64,000 nucleotides of DNA from Armatimonadota bacterium (GCA_031081585.1 JAVHLY010000012.1:1-64000), one strand, 5' to 3'. Shown: positions 25,982 to 35,000, counted from the first letter of the stretch. The notes: generated by a model from the sequence alone, not told the origin. Translations and numbers: made by a program.

Positions 25982-27154
25982 ATGAGCACACAGACCCTCC
26001 TGCAGGATCCCGCCCGCACCTCGGGCTTCGACCGCTTTCCGCTGCGCGCCGAAACGCTTCGGGCCATTGCACACCTGGGATGGCGGACCCCGACCCCCAT
26101 CCAGGAGCGGGTCATCCCCATCCTCCTGGAGGGACGGGACCTCATCGGCCAGGCCCAGACCGGCTCCGGCAAGACCGGAGCGTACGGCATCCCCCTGGTC
26201 GAGCGGGTGGACCCCGAGCCGCAGGACACGGCGCCGCCGAAGACGGGACCACAGGCGCTCGTCCTCGTCCCCACCCGCGAGCTGGCCCTGCAGGTGACCG
26301 ACGACCTGCGGGCGCTGGGCGCGGGCCGGGCGCTGCGCGTCGTGGCCCTCTTTGGGGGCCAGCCCATCGAGCAGCAGTTTGCGGCCCTGCGCCGGGCCCC
26401 CCTGGTGGTGGTGGCCACGCCGGGGCGGCTCCTCGACCACCTCGGCCGCGGCACCGTCCGCCTGACCGCCGTCCGCGTCGTCGTGCTGGACGAGGCCGAC
26501 CGCATGCTGGACATGGGCTTCCTGCTGGACGTGAGCCGCATCCTGGCCGCCACGCCCCCCGTGCGGCAGACCGGGCTCTTCTCGGCCACGATGCCGCCGG
26601 CCGTGCGCACCCTGGCCGAGCAGCGGATGCGCCGGCCGGTGTGGGTGGCCATCGACGCCCCGGTGCCCACGGTGGAGACGGTGGAGCAGTACTACGTCGA
26701 GGTGGCCGAGCGCGACAAGGTGCGCGCGCTGCGGCTGCTGCTCAGCCGGGAGCCCGTCGCCTCGGCCCTGATCTTCCGCCGCACGAAGCACCGCGCCGAC
26801 CGCCTGGCCCGCCTGCTGGGGGAGCGCCACCGCGTGGGCGTGCTCCACGGCGGCATGGCCCAGGGGGCGCGGCTGCGGGCGCTGCGGGCGTTCGCGGAGG
26901 GGGAGCGGCCGCTGCTGGTGACCACCAACGTGGCCGCGCGCGGGCTGGACTTGCCCGCGGTCTCCCACGTCATCAACTTCGACATGCCCGAGGACGTGGA
27001 CACCTACGTCCACCGGGTGGGCCGCACCGCCCGGGCCGGGCGCACCGGCGTGGCCATCACCTTCGTGGGGGAGCACGACCTGGAGGTCTTCGACGCGCTG
27101 CGCCGCCGCCTGGGAGCCCGCTTGCGCCAGCACCCGCTCAACGTCTACCGCTGA
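25982..27154 (+). CDS. DEAD-box ATP-dependent RNA helicase
   Basis: A 390-aa two-domain RecA-like RNA helicase. The Q motif (GWRTPTPIQ), AQTGSGKT (motif I), PTRELALQ (Ia), TPGRLLDHL (Ib), DEADRMLDMGF (II), FSATMP (III), the VLHGGMAQ segment, TTNVAARGLDLP (V) and HRVGRTARAG (VI) are all present in order. It ends directly after the second domain without an RGG or RNA-binding tail, so it is a minimal helicase core. ATG 25982 follows AAGGAG. Long leader and promoter suggest regulation at the RNA level. Likely role: ribosome assembly or mRNA turnover. Confidence 0.94.
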   Translation: MSTQTLLQDPARTSGFDRFPLRAETLRAIAHLGWRTPTPIQERVIPILLEGRDLIGQAQTGSGKTGAYGIPLVERVDPEPQDTAPPKTGPQALVLVPTRELALQVTDDLRALGAGRALRVVALFGGQPIEQQFAALRRAPLVVVATPGRLLDHLGRGTVRLTAVRVVVLDEADRMLDMGFLLDVSRILAATPPVRQTGLFSATMPPAVRTLAEQRMRRPVWVAIDAPVPTVETVEQYYVEVAERDKVRALRLLLSREPVASALIFRRTKHRADRLARLLGERHRVGVLHGGMAQGARLRALRAFAEGERPLLVTTNVAARGLDLPAVSHVINFDMPEDVDTYVHRVGRTARAGRTGVAITFVGEHDLEVFDALRRRLGARLRQHPLNVYR

Positions 27155-27155
27155 A

Positions 27156-27180
27156 CCGGCCTGGCGCTGAGCCGGGCCGG
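27156..27180 (+). terminator. 10-bp hairpin after helicase gene
   Basis: CCGGCCTGGC and GCCGGGCCGG (one G-T pair) flank a GCTGA loop immediately after the helicase stop. There is no T-run, so termination efficiency is uncertain. Confidence 0.5.
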
Positions 27181-27270
27181 CCCGCCCGTCGCTCCGTCCT
27201 GCGGGCCTGCGTCTGGGCCTCGCCTGCGCCGCGGTGCCCTGGCAGGAGTGTCACCCGCCCCGCGACAATA

Positions 27271-27281
27271 ACTGTATACAT
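27271..27281. promoter_or_regulatory. GntR-like operator upstream of transporter 1
   Basis: ACTGTATACAT matches 10 of 12 positions of the perfect palindrome ACTGTATACAGT at 46939. It lies about 90 bp before the first transporter gene. Such TGTATACA sites are typical of FCD-type GntR regulators, two of which are encoded in this cluster. Confidence 0.55.
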
Positions 27282-27371
27282 CTCTCGGGCGCCCAGGCGT
27301 ACACGAGACGGCCGCGTCCGGTGGGGGCGGCCGGACCGTCCCGGGCGACGCCCTGCGGAGGTGACGGTCTG

Positions 27372-28364
27372 ATGCGCACGACCCTCTTGCTGATGGCGGG
27401 GCTCCTCCTGCTGGCGGGGACCCTGGGACCGGGGGGCCTGGCCGCGGGCGCGCCCGCGGCGCCCGTGGAGATCCGTCTGGGGCACGGCTTCGCCGCCGAG
27501 GAGCAGCTCTGGCTGATGGCGGCGCGCCCCGACATCACCCCCAACCAGGGGCGCGCCTATACGCTGCGCTTCACCGCCTTCCGGGCCAGCGACGACCGCC
27601 TGCGGGCCTACGAGGCGGGCCAGCTCGACGGCGGCACCATCCCCGGGCCCACCGCGCTCTTCGCGGCGGAACAGGGGGTGCCGCTGGTGCTGGTGGCCAG
27701 CGTCTCCAAGGAGGTACCCGGCGGGAACTGGCACAACACCACCTACCTGGCGCTGGCAGACGCGGGGATCCGCTCCGCCCGGGACCTGCGCGGCAAGCGG
27801 GTGGGGATCGTGGGCTTCAAGACCGCCACGGAGCTGTGGGCGCGGGCGGCCATCGACGCGGCCGGGCTCGACCCCAACCGCGATGTCAGCTACGTCATCG
27901 TCCCCTTCCCGGCCATGGGCGAGGCCCTGCGGGCACGGCGCATTGACGTGGGCGCCTTCCCCAACCCCTTCTTCCACGTGGAGCAGACGCGCGGCGGGGT
28001 GGTGGTCGTCTTCACCTCCAAGACGGGCGTCCCCTTCGAGGAGGAACTGATCACCATCTTCCTGCGGCCGGACTTCGTCCGGCGCCACCGCGAGGCCGTG
28101 CGGGCCTTCCTGCGCGACTTCGTCGCCGCCACGCGCTGGTACCTGGCCAACCAGCGGGAGGCGCGGCAGGCGCTGCTGGAGAAGCGCTTCATCACCGTGC
28201 CGCCGGAGGTCTACTTCAGCATGCAGGACTGGTACCGGGACCCGTCGGCCCGCATCTCCTTCGAGTTCCTGCGCCGGATGCAGGAGCTGCACCTGAAGCT
28301 GGGCTGGCAGACGAAGGCGGTCGACGTGCGCCGGCTCGTCGACACCTCGCTGCTGCCCTTCTGA
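27372..28364 (+). CDS. ABC transporter 1 substrate-binding protein (SsuA/NMT1-like)
   Basis: A 330-aa exported solute-binding protein of the SsuA/TauA/NMT1 group, which bind sulfonates, nitrate, pyrimidine precursors or aromatic acids. Signal peptide at residues 1-27; no lipobox cysteine, so probably periplasmic or anchored otherwise. The fold is recognisable by LRGKRVGIVGFKTATELW and the ALRARRIDVGAFPNPF hinge. GGAGGTGA precedes ATG 27372. It leads a four-gene transporter operon (binding protein, ATPase, two permeases). The ligand is probably the substrate of the downstream catabolic genes (inference). Confidence 0.86.
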   Translation: MRTTLLLMAGLLLLAGTLGPGGLAAGAPAAPVEIRLGHGFAAEEQLWLMAARPDITPNQGRAYTLRFTAFRASDDRLRAYEAGQLDGGTIPGPTALFAAEQGVPLVLVASVSKEVPGGNWHNTTYLALADAGIRSARDLRGKRVGIVGFKTATELWARAAIDAAGLDPNRDVSYVIVPFPAMGEALRARRIDVGAFPNPFFHVEQTRGGVVVVFTSKTGVPFEEELITIFLRPDFVRRHREAVRAFLRDFVAATRWYLANQREARQALLEKRFITVPPEVYFSMQDWYRDPSARISFEFLRRMQELHLKLGWQTKAVDVRRLVDTSLLPF

Positions 28365-28399
28365 CGGAGACGCGGGGAGGCGGCACGCTGCGCGAGACC

Positions 28400-29305
28400 G
28401 TGGTGGACGCCGGGCGGGGTGAGCCCCGGGACGCGGCCGGGGCCGCGCGTCCGCTGGTGGAAGTCGCCGGGCTCTCCAAGGTCTTCACCCGCGGCGACCG
28501 GCGCGTCGAGGCGCTGCTCGACCTCTCCCTGGCGGTGCGCGCCGGGGAGTTCGTCACCGTGGTGGGGCCGAGCGGGTGCGGCAAGTCCACCTTCCTGCAC
28601 CTGCTGGGCGGCTTCATCCCGCCCAGCGGCGGGGTGATGCGGGTGAACGGTCAGGAGGTGCGCGGCCCGGGGCCTGACCGCGGGGTGATGTTCCAGGAGC
28701 TGGCGCTCTTCCCGTGGCGCACCGTCCTGGGCAACGTGGTCTGGGGGCTGGAGGCGCAGGGGCGGCCGCGGGCGGAGCGGCTGGCTGTCGCCGAGCGCTA
28801 CCTCGACCTGGTCGGGCTGCTCCCCTTCAAGGACGCCTACCCTGCGGAACTCAGCGGCGGGATGAAGCAACGCGTGGCGTTGGCCCGCACGCTGGCCTTC
28901 GACCCGGCGGTGTTGCTGATGGACGAGCCGTTCGGGGCGCTGGACGCCCAGACGCGCGAGCTGATGCAGGAGGAGCTGCAGCGCATCTGGCTGGCCACGG
29001 GCAAGACGGTCCTCTTCGTCACCCATGACGTGGAGGAGGCGGTCTACCTGGGCGACCGCGTGCTGGTCTTCTCGGCCCGGCCCGGGCGCATCAAGGCCGA
29101 GGTGGCGGCACCCTTCCCGCGCCCGCGCAGCCTGGAGGTCAAGAAGAGCGAAGCCTTCCACGAGGTGCGCAACCGCGTCTGGGACCTGCTGCGGGAGGAG
29201 GTGCTGAAGCTGGGCGCGGAGGGAGCCGGCGCCCAGGCAGAGGGCGCCCGGGCGTCCGGGGAGCGGCCGCGCGGGCGCCCGATGGGGCCGGGAGGAGGGC
29301 CGTGA
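28400..29305 (+). CDS. ABC transporter 1 ATP-binding protein
   Basis: A 301-aa SsuB/TauB-type ATPase energising transporter 1. Walker A GPSGCGKST, Q-loop FQELALFPW, signature LSGGMKQR, Walker B VLLMDEPFGALD and the switch His in THDVEEA are all present. The C-terminal about 40 residues are a Gly/Ala/Arg-rich extension beyond the usual end (about 255 aa). GTG 28400 start lies 35 nt after the binding-protein stop; its end overlaps the first permease start as GTGA. Confidence 0.93.
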   Translation: MVDAGRGEPRDAAGAARPLVEVAGLSKVFTRGDRRVEALLDLSLAVRAGEFVTVVGPSGCGKSTFLHLLGGFIPPSGGVMRVNGQEVRGPGPDRGVMFQELALFPWRTVLGNVVWGLEAQGRPRAERLAVAERYLDLVGLLPFKDAYPAELSGGMKQRVALARTLAFDPAVLLMDEPFGALDAQTRELMQEELQRIWLATGKTVLFVTHDVEEAVYLGDRVLVFSARPGRIKAEVAAPFPRPRSLEVKKSEAFHEVRNRVWDLLREEVLKLGAEGAGAQAEGARASGERPRGRPMGPGGGP

Positions 29306-30066
29306 CGCGGGAGGCTCTGGGGCTGGTGGTCGCCGTCCTGGCCCTGTGGCAGGGGGCGGCCGCCTGGCACGTCCTCCCGCCCTACCTGACCAGCCCGGCC
29401 GTGGTGCTGGCGGAGCTGCTCCGCCTGATCCGCAGCGGGGAGCTGCTCCTCCACAGCGCCGTGAGCCTCTACCGTTCGGCGGCGGGATTCGCGCTGGGGG
29501 CCGGGCTGGGGGTGGGATTGGGCTTGCTGGCCGGGGTGTGGCGGCGTGTGGGCGACGCGGTGGAGCCGCTGGTCTCGCTCACCTATCCCGTCCCCAAGGT
29601 GGCCTTCCTGCCGATCCTGCTGGTCTGGTTCGGCATCAGCGACACCTCCAAGATCCTCCTCATCGCCCTGTCGACCTTCTTCCCCTGCTACATCGCCGCG
29701 CTCTACGGGGTGCGGGCGGTGGACCCGCTGTGGGTGTGGGCGGCGCAGAACATGGGGGCGGGGCGGGGCCGCGTCTTCCTGCGCGTCGTGCTGCCGGGCG
29801 CGGCGGTGCACATCTTCAGCGGCCTGCGGGTGGCGCTGGCGCTGGCCTTCATCCTGATGGTGGCCTCCGAGCTCATCGGCTCGTCGAACCGGCTGGGACT
29901 GGGTTTCCTCATCCTGAGCGCGGACGCCGGCGGGCGGTTCGACCTGATGTTCGCGGCCATCCTGGCCATCGCCGTGCTGGGCTTCGCCGCCGACCGGCTG
30001 TTGCTGGAGGTGCGGCGGCGGCTCCTGGCCGGCATCGTGCTCATGGAGGAGGCGCGTCGTGGCTAG
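29302..30066 (+). CDS. ABC transporter 1 permease A
   Basis: A 254-aa SsuC-type inner-membrane permease with six predicted helices. The cytoplasmic EAA loop, which docks on the ATPase, is seen as AAQNMGAGRGRVFLRVVLPGA (residues about 148-165). GTG start overlaps the ATPase stop; the end overlaps the next permease by 8 nt. Having two different permease genes implies a heterodimeric channel, or two alternative channels sharing one ATPase. Confidence 0.9.
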   Translation: MTREALGLVVAVLALWQGAAAWHVLPPYLTSPAVVLAELLRLIRSGELLLHSAVSLYRSAAGFALGAGLGVGLGLLAGVWRRVGDAVEPLVSLTYPVPKVAFLPILLVWFGISDTSKILLIALSTFFPCYIAALYGVRAVDPLWVWAAQNMGAGRGRVFLRVVLPGAAVHIFSGLRVALALAFILMVASELIGSSNRLGLGFLILSADAGGRFDLMFAAILAIAVLGFAADRLLLEVRRRLLAGIVLMEEARRG

Positions 30067-30907
30067 GACGGCCGATCGCGCGGTGGCGGTCCGCCGCGAC
30101 GTCGGCGTGGTCGAGGGCTCACGGCGGGTGCTCCCCGGGGTGGCGGCGGTGGCGGTCCGGGTGCTGCCGGTGGCGGCGGCGCTGCTGGCCTGGGAGGTGG
30201 TGGCGCGCTCGGGCCTGGTGAACCCGCGCCTCTTCCCCCCGCTCGGCGCCATCGCCGCGCACCTGGGGGCGCTGCTCCAGGACCCCCAGCTCGGCCGCCA
30301 CCTGGGGGCCTCCTTCACCCGCATCGTGGCCGGCTTCGGCCTGGCCGTCGCCGTGGGCGTGCCGCTGGGAGTGGTGCTGAGCAGCGTGGCGCCGGTCAGC
30401 CGGGCGGTGGAGCCGCTCCTCGCCCTCACCTACCCCGTGCCGCGCCTGGCCCTCTACCCGATCCTCGTCTTCCTCCTGGGGATCGGACACCTCTCCAAGG
30501 TGACGCTGGTGGCGCTGGAGTGCCTCTACCCCATCGCCATCAGCACCGCCGACGGGCTGCGCCACGTCGACCGCCTCTACCTCTGGTCGGCGCAGACCAT
30601 GGGGGCGGGGCGGTGGCGCCTCTTCTGGCGGGTGCAGGTGCCGGCGGCGGCGCCGCAGGTCTTCGCCGGCTTCCGCATCGCCCTGCCCATCGCCTTCATC
30701 ATCACCGTGCTCACCGAGATGGTCAGCGCCACCGAGGGATTGGGCTGGCTCATCCTCTACGCGTCGGCCTCGCTGGTCCAGGCGCGCACCTTCGCGGCGG
30801 TGGCCCTGGTGGCGCTCATCGGCTTCGTCATGGACCGGGCGCTGGCCGCCCTGCGCAACCGGCTGATCTACTGGGAACGGGAAGAAGTCCTTGTGGCCTT
30901 GCGGTAA
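30059..30907 (+). CDS. ABC transporter 1 permease B
   Basis: A 282-aa SsuC-type permease, homologous to permease A, with an extra N-terminal cytoplasmic segment (residues 1-35). EAA loop SAQTMGAGRWRLFWRVQVPAA at about 180-198; six hydrophobic helices. Last gene of transporter 1. A composition change and a new promoter follow immediately. Confidence 0.9.
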   Translation: MARTADRAVAVRRDVGVVEGSRRVLPGVAAVAVRVLPVAAALLAWEVVARSGLVNPRLFPPLGAIAAHLGALLQDPQLGRHLGASFTRIVAGFGLAVAVGVPLGVVLSSVAPVSRAVEPLLALTYPVPRLALYPILVFLLGIGHLSKVTLVALECLYPIAISTADGLRHVDRLYLWSAQTMGAGRWRLFWRVQVPAAAPQVFAGFRIALPIAFIITVLTEMVSATEGLGWLILYASASLVQARTFAAVALVALIGFVMDRALAALRNRLIYWEREEVLVALR

Positions 30908-30950
30908 GCCCTGCCCCGCACGTCGCGCAGGCGCTCCTGCGGGCGCCCCA

Positions 30951-31007
30951 TTGACACCCCCACGGGGAGCCGGGTTACCATCGTTGAAGTTAGAACTGTA
31001 TGACAGT
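30951..31007 (+). promoter_or_regulatory. promoter and operator of transporter 2
   Basis: TTGACA (30951-30956), 19-nt spacer, TACCAT (30976-30981), then ACTGT-ATG-ACAGT (30995-31007), an inverted repeat with the same arms as the GntR-like site at 46939 but a 3-nt rather than 2-nt spacer. The operator falls just after the expected transcription start, a position suited to repression. Confidence 0.6.
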
Positions 31008-31046
31008 CCGACAATCCACGAGCGGAGGCGTGGGGGGGAGGGGGTT

Positions 31047-32060
31047 ATGGGCCAGAGGAGCCGCAGTGGAATGGCTGGTCTTCTGATCGTCGGGCTGATC
31101 CTGGGGATCGCCGTCCATCCCGCCTCGGCGGGTGCCGACCGGGCCGTAACGCTCTATCTGGACTGGAGCATCGACGGTATCCACGCGCCGTTCTTCGTCG
31201 CGCTGAACAAGGGCTGGTACACCGAGTCCGGGCTGAGCGTGGACATCCGTCCCGGGCAGGGATCCAGTGATGCAGTCAAAGTTGTGGGGGCAGGCAGGGC
31301 CCAGTTCGGCTTTGCCGATGCCGCCACCATGGTCAAGGGCGTCGCGTCGGGGGCACCTGTGAAGATGCTTGCGGTCGTCATCCGGAAGACCCCGGCCGTC
31401 TTCCTCTGTAACAAGAACTTGAGGATTCGCGGGATTGCCGACCTCAAGGGCAGGTCTATCGGGGACGCTCCTCAGACCGCCACGGCGACGCTGCTCCCCG
31501 CCGTGCTGGAGGCCAACGGCCTGACCATGGCCCAGGTGAGATTCGTGGCCATGTCGTTTGCGGCGCGTGTACCCTCCGTTCGGGAGGGCAAGATCGACTG
31601 TGCCCTGGGGTACCTCCAGGAGTTCGTCAATGTCCTGGACCAGTTCGATGTGCTCCCCTACCATGCCATGGGGATCAACTCCTATTCGAGCGGCATCCTG
31701 GTGAACACCCGTTATCTCCGGGGTAATGTGGAGACTGTCCGCAGGTTCGTTGAGGTTTCACTGCGGGGCCTTCAGTGGGCTCTGAGCCATCGCCAGGAAG
31801 CCGCCAACATTACCGCGGGCTATACGAAGGATCCGGGGGCCACTCGCGCCTATTTTGCCGCCGAGCTGGACGTGCTTGCGGCGTACTTCACGGATGACGA
31901 GGTGCTCCGCCGGGGCTTGGGGTGGATGAGCGAGGCGCGGTGGAGGACCACCCAGGAGCTCATGGTCAAGTACGGAGGTCAGCGTGCGCGGGTGCCGTTG
32001 AGCCAGCTCTACACCACGGAGTTTCTGCCGCCCAAGCCGTTTCTGCCGCCCAAGCCGTGA
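31047..32060 (+). CDS. ABC transporter 2 substrate-binding protein (NMT1/THI5-like)
   Basis: A 337-aa exported binding protein of the NMT1/THI5-like group: signal peptide (residues 1-29), LYLDWSIDGIHAPFFVALNKGWY, then GADR-free core with QFGFADAATMVKGVA and the hinge LKGRSIG. THI5-like proteins often bind pyrimidine, riboflavin- or aromatic-type ligands. GGGAGGGG precedes ATG 31047. The last 12 residues are FLPPKP twice, from an exact 18-bp tandem duplication at the 3' end. Codon use is less GC-extreme than in transporter 1. Confidence 0.86.
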   Translation: MGQRSRSGMAGLLIVGLILGIAVHPASAGADRAVTLYLDWSIDGIHAPFFVALNKGWYTESGLSVDIRPGQGSSDAVKVVGAGRAQFGFADAATMVKGVASGAPVKMLAVVIRKTPAVFLCNKNLRIRGIADLKGRSIGDAPQTATATLLPAVLEANGLTMAQVRFVAMSFAARVPSVREGKIDCALGYLQEFVNVLDQFDVLPYHAMGINSYSSGILVNTRYLRGNVETVRRFVEVSLRGLQWALSHRQEAANITAGYTKDPGATRAYFAAELDVLAAYFTDDEVLRRGLGWMSEARWRTTQELMVKYGGQRARVPLSQLYTTEFLPPKPFLPPKP

Positions 32061-32069
32061 TCCGGCGTG

Positions 32070-32819
32070 ATGTCCCGCATCAAGCCGGTGCTGCTGGTTG
32101 CCGGACTCGTGGTACTCTGGGAGCTCTTCTCCCGGCAGGAGTCCTTTCCTCGTTACGTCCTGCCGCCGCCAACGGTCATAGGCAGTTTCGCTGCCGCCCA
32201 CTGGAGGATCATTTTCGCCCATGCGCTAGTGACGCTGCGCGAGGCCCTCATGGGCTTCGGCCTCTCAGCCCTGGTGGGTGTCTGCCTGGGGATCCTCATC
32301 GTGCGGTTCAGGCTTCTAGAGGAGACCTTGCTGCCTCTGCTGATCACGTCCCAGGTCATCCCCACTATCGCGATCGCCCCCTTGCTGGTCATCTGGTTGG
32401 GATTTGGCAGTGCCCCGAAGATCGCCGTCGCGTTCCTGGTGTCTTTTTTCCCCATTGTCGTGAACACAGTGGTGGGGCTCCGGGCGGTAGACGAGGACTT
32501 GCTCCACCTGGTCCGCGGCCTTTCAGCGACCCGGTGGCAGGAGCTGCGAAAGGTGCGTTTCCCGAATGCGCTGCCGTACATCTTCGCGGGACTTCGCGTG
32601 GCGATCACGCTGGCGCTGATCGGGAGCGTTGTTGGGGAATTTGTGAGCGCCGACCAAGGGTTGGGTTTCCTAATCCTGACTGGTGCAGGTCGGCTCGAGA
32701 CTGAGCAAATCTTTGTCTCCATTGCGATTCTGGGCTTTGCGGGCGTGCTCATGTTTCATGGCGTTCGGTGGCTGGAGCGGGTGCTGCTCCCGTGGTTGAC
32801 CGAGGAGCAGAGGGGTTGA
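32070..32819 (+). CDS. ABC transporter 2 permease
   Basis: A 249-aa SsuC-type permease with six membrane helices and the EAA loop RGLSATRWQELRKVRFPNAL (about 150-170). ATG 32070 is used; GTG 32067 directly before it is possible. It is the only permease of transporter 2, so the channel should be a homodimer. The stop overlaps a TTG start of the DUF1989 gene. Confidence 0.9.
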   Translation: MSRIKPVLLVAGLVVLWELFSRQESFPRYVLPPPTVIGSFAAAHWRIIFAHALVTLREALMGFGLSALVGVCLGILIVRFRLLEETLLPLLITSQVIPTIAIAPLLVIWLGFGSAPKIAVAFLVSFFPIVVNTVVGLRAVDEDLLHLVRGLSATRWQELRKVRFPNALPYIFAGLRVAITLALIGSVVGEFVSADQGLGFLILTGAGRLETEQIFVSIAILGFAGVLMFHGVRWLERVLLPWLTEEQRG

Positions 32820-33469
32820 CCCTGCGGGAGGAGGTGAGGGCGGCTGTGAGGAGAGTGGTGACTGATCGCATTCTTCCCGGGAAGGCGTACACCGCCTTCA
32901 CCCTGACAACAGGTCAGGTGCTGCGCATTGAGGACGTTGAGGGCAAGCAGGTGGCAGATCTCATCTGTTTCAACCTTCACGACTTCAAAGATCGCCTCAA
33001 CAACGAGAACACCATGTTGCTCAATCATGTCTGGAATCCTACGAAGGGTCATGCTTTGTACTCTAACAACTGCAGCAAGATGCTGACCATTGTTGAGGAT
33101 ACCGTGGGTCGAAATTACCCTGGCGGTGCCATGTGCAGTGAGGAGCTCAACTACCTGCGTTATGGGGTTCGAGGAACGGCGAACTGCCGCGACAATCTGG
33201 CCGCGGCTGTGGCCCCCTGGGGAATCGCCAAGGATGAGCTCCCTGGGGCCTTTGCCCCCTTCATGAATGTCATTCACCACCCTGATGGTCGTGCTGAGAT
33301 CGCGGAACCGACGTCAAAACCGGGTGATTACATCGAACTGCGGGCGGAGATGGACTTGCTCGTCGCCGTGTCGGTATGCCCGCAGGAGCTCAATCCGGTC
33401 AACGGCTGGAAGTCTACGCCGCTGCGCGTGGTCGTGTTCGAGCAGGAGGGCGCGAGTACCGGGCCGTGA
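32816..33469 (+). CDS. DUF1989 (urea carboxylase-associated) protein
   Basis: A 217-aa protein of the DUF1989 family, seen beside urea carboxylase/allophanate genes and as glycine-cleavage-T-like domains. GKQVADLICFNLHD, the NNENTMLLNHVW block, NCRDNL, and the IELRAEMDLLVAVSVCPQE region are the family core; several conserved Cys and His residues suggest metal or small-ligand binding. The TTG at 32816 overlaps the permease stop (TTGA); GTG 32846 after GGAGGAGGTG is the main alternative. Its place between permease and ATPase genes is odd and implies a close link with the transported compound, probably nitrogen release (inference). Confidence 0.82.
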   Translation: MTLREEVRAAVRRVVTDRILPGKAYTAFTLTTGQVLRIEDVEGKQVADLICFNLHDFKDRLNNENTMLLNHVWNPTKGHALYSNNCSKMLTIVEDTVGRNYPGGAMCSEELNYLRYGVRGTANCRDNLAAAVAPWGIAKDELPGAFAPFMNVIHHPDGRAEIAEPTSKPGDYIELRAEMDLLVAVSVCPQELNPVNGWKSTPLRVVVFEQEGASTGP

Positions 33470-34266
33470 CGGTGGGCATCGCCCCTGGAAGCCGGCGTCT
33501 GGAAGGGCGCAAGGGAATTGCCCTGGAGTTGCGGGATCTGACCGTCGACTTCGTCCGGCGTGGTTCCGTGTTCCCGGCAGTAAGGGGAGTGACCCTGCGC
33601 GTGGTCCCCGGCCAGTTCGTCAGTTTGATCGGGCCCAGCGGGTGCGGCAAGAGCACGATCCTGAAGGTCATTCTGGGCGTCATTCCGATGACGTCGGGAG
33701 AGGTTTGGTTGGATGGAAGGCGGGTCTACGGCCCTCAGCCGGACATCGGCATCGTCTTCCAGTCGCCCACGTTGCTGGCGTGGCGCTCGGTCGTCGACAA
33801 TGTGTTGTTGCCCGTCGAGATTCGCGGGTTGCCCATCGTTCCCTATCGGGATCGGGCGCGCCAGCTCCTGGAGATGGTCGGCCTCGGTGAGTTCGAGCGC
33901 CACTGGCCCCGTGAGCTCTCTGGGGGGATGCAACAACGCGTGGCGATCTGTCGGGCGCTGATTCATGATCCGCCGCTGATCCTCTTCGACGAGCCCTTCA
34001 GCGCTCTGGATGACCTCACCAGGGATCAGCTGAACCACGAGATCTTGAGGATCTGGGAACGTACGGGGAAGACGGTTGTCCTGGTAACGCATAATATCGG
34101 CGAGGCCGTCTATATGTCGGACCAGGTGTTCGTCATGACATCGCGACCTGGCCGCCTGGCGGGCAGCGTGGTGATCGAGCTGCCGAGACCTCGGTACTAC
34201 GAGATGCGGCACACTCCGGAGTTCGTCGCCCATGTCCGGGAGCTGCGCGCATACCTGCGGACGTGA
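33466..34266 (+). CDS. ABC transporter 2 ATP-binding protein
   Basis: A 266-aa SsuB-type ATPase. Walker A GPSGCGKST, Q-loop FQSPTLLAW, signature LSGGMQQR, Walker B LILFDEPFSALDD and switch His in VTHNIGEA are complete. GTG start overlaps the DUF1989 stop (GTGA), and its own end overlaps the aldolase-like gene start. Together with the 31047 and 32070 products it forms a second SsuABC-type importer. Confidence 0.93.
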   Translation: MTVGIAPGSRRLEGRKGIALELRDLTVDFVRRGSVFPAVRGVTLRVVPGQFVSLIGPSGCGKSTILKVILGVIPMTSGEVWLDGRRVYGPQPDIGIVFQSPTLLAWRSVVDNVLLPVEIRGLPIVPYRDRARQLLEMVGLGEFERHWPRELSGGMQQRVAICRALIHDPPLILFDEPFSALDDLTRDQLNHEILRIWERTGKTVVLVTHNIGEAVYMSDQVFVMTSRPGRLAGSVVIELPRPRYYEMRHTPEFVAHVRELRAYLRT

Positions 34267-35000
34267 CGGCCTCCGATCGTAGGATGGGTCGGCCGACCAG
34301 ACTGGATAGACGAGCCTTCATCGCCCGAGAGCTGGTGTGGGCCAGCCGCGTGCTGGCGTCAACCGGGTTGGTGGAGGCTTTTGGGCACGTGAGTGCACGA
34401 GTGCCGGGGACGGAGATCGTCCTGCTGACGCCTCGGATCGCTCCAGGAGCGGTGAGCGTGGGGACGTTGGTGGAGATGGACCTGTCGACGGGGCGAGTGC
34501 AGGGCGGGCGGCTCCCCCTGGAGTGGCCCGTCCACGCCAGTGTCTACCGGGCCGACGGAGGGGTCGGCGCCATTTGCCGGATCCACGGGCCTGCAGCCTC
34601 CGTGCTCAGCGTGATCGGCGTCCCCGTCCGACCGCTACACTACCTGGGGACGATCCTGGGCGGGCCGGCGGCTGTGTATCCGGGCGGGGGGCTGGTGACC
34701 ACACCACGGCTGGGTCAGCAGGTGGCGCGCGCCCTCCGCGGCGGGACGGCCGTCCTGCTGCGCGGCAACGGCCAGGTGGTGGTGGGGCGGACACTCCGGG
34801 AGGCCTGCGTACGGGCCATTTACCTCGAGGAGGCGGCGCGGGTGCAGTTGGCGGCGATGCTGGTGGGACGGCCCCGTTTCTACAGTTCACGGGAGGTCAG
34901 GGCGTATGCGCAGGTGTGGGAGGACGAGGTGAACCTTGATCGGGCCTGGGCCTACTATGTGCGCCGGGCCAGGCTCTGGCCGAGGTGGAACATCAATTGA
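34263..35000 (+). CDS. class II aldolase/adducin-like protein with altered metal site
   Basis: A 245-aa class II aldolase/adducin-fold protein. The N-terminal FGHVSARVPG and the central ICRIHGPAASVLSV blocks are typical. Compared with L-fuculose-1-phosphate aldolase, where three histidines bind zinc, here Arg106 replaces the first, His108 keeps the second and Asn169 (LLRGNG) replaces the third; Glu87 and His91 remain nearby. The change suggests a lyase or decarboxylase variant or a non-metal relative. GTG start overlaps the ATPase stop; the GntR gene overlaps its end by 16 nt. Probably acts on an intermediate of the imported compound. Confidence 0.82.
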   Translation: MTASDRRMGRPTRLDRRAFIARELVWASRVLASTGLVEAFGHVSARVPGTEIVLLTPRIAPGAVSVGTLVEMDLSTGRVQGGRLPLEWPVHASVYRADGGVGAICRIHGPAASVLSVIGVPVRPLHYLGTILGGPAAVYPGGGLVTTPRLGQQVARALRGGTAVLLRGNGQVVVGRTLREACVRAIYLEEAARVQLAAMLVGRPRFYSSREVRAYAQVWEDEVNLDRAWAYYVRRARLWPRWNIN

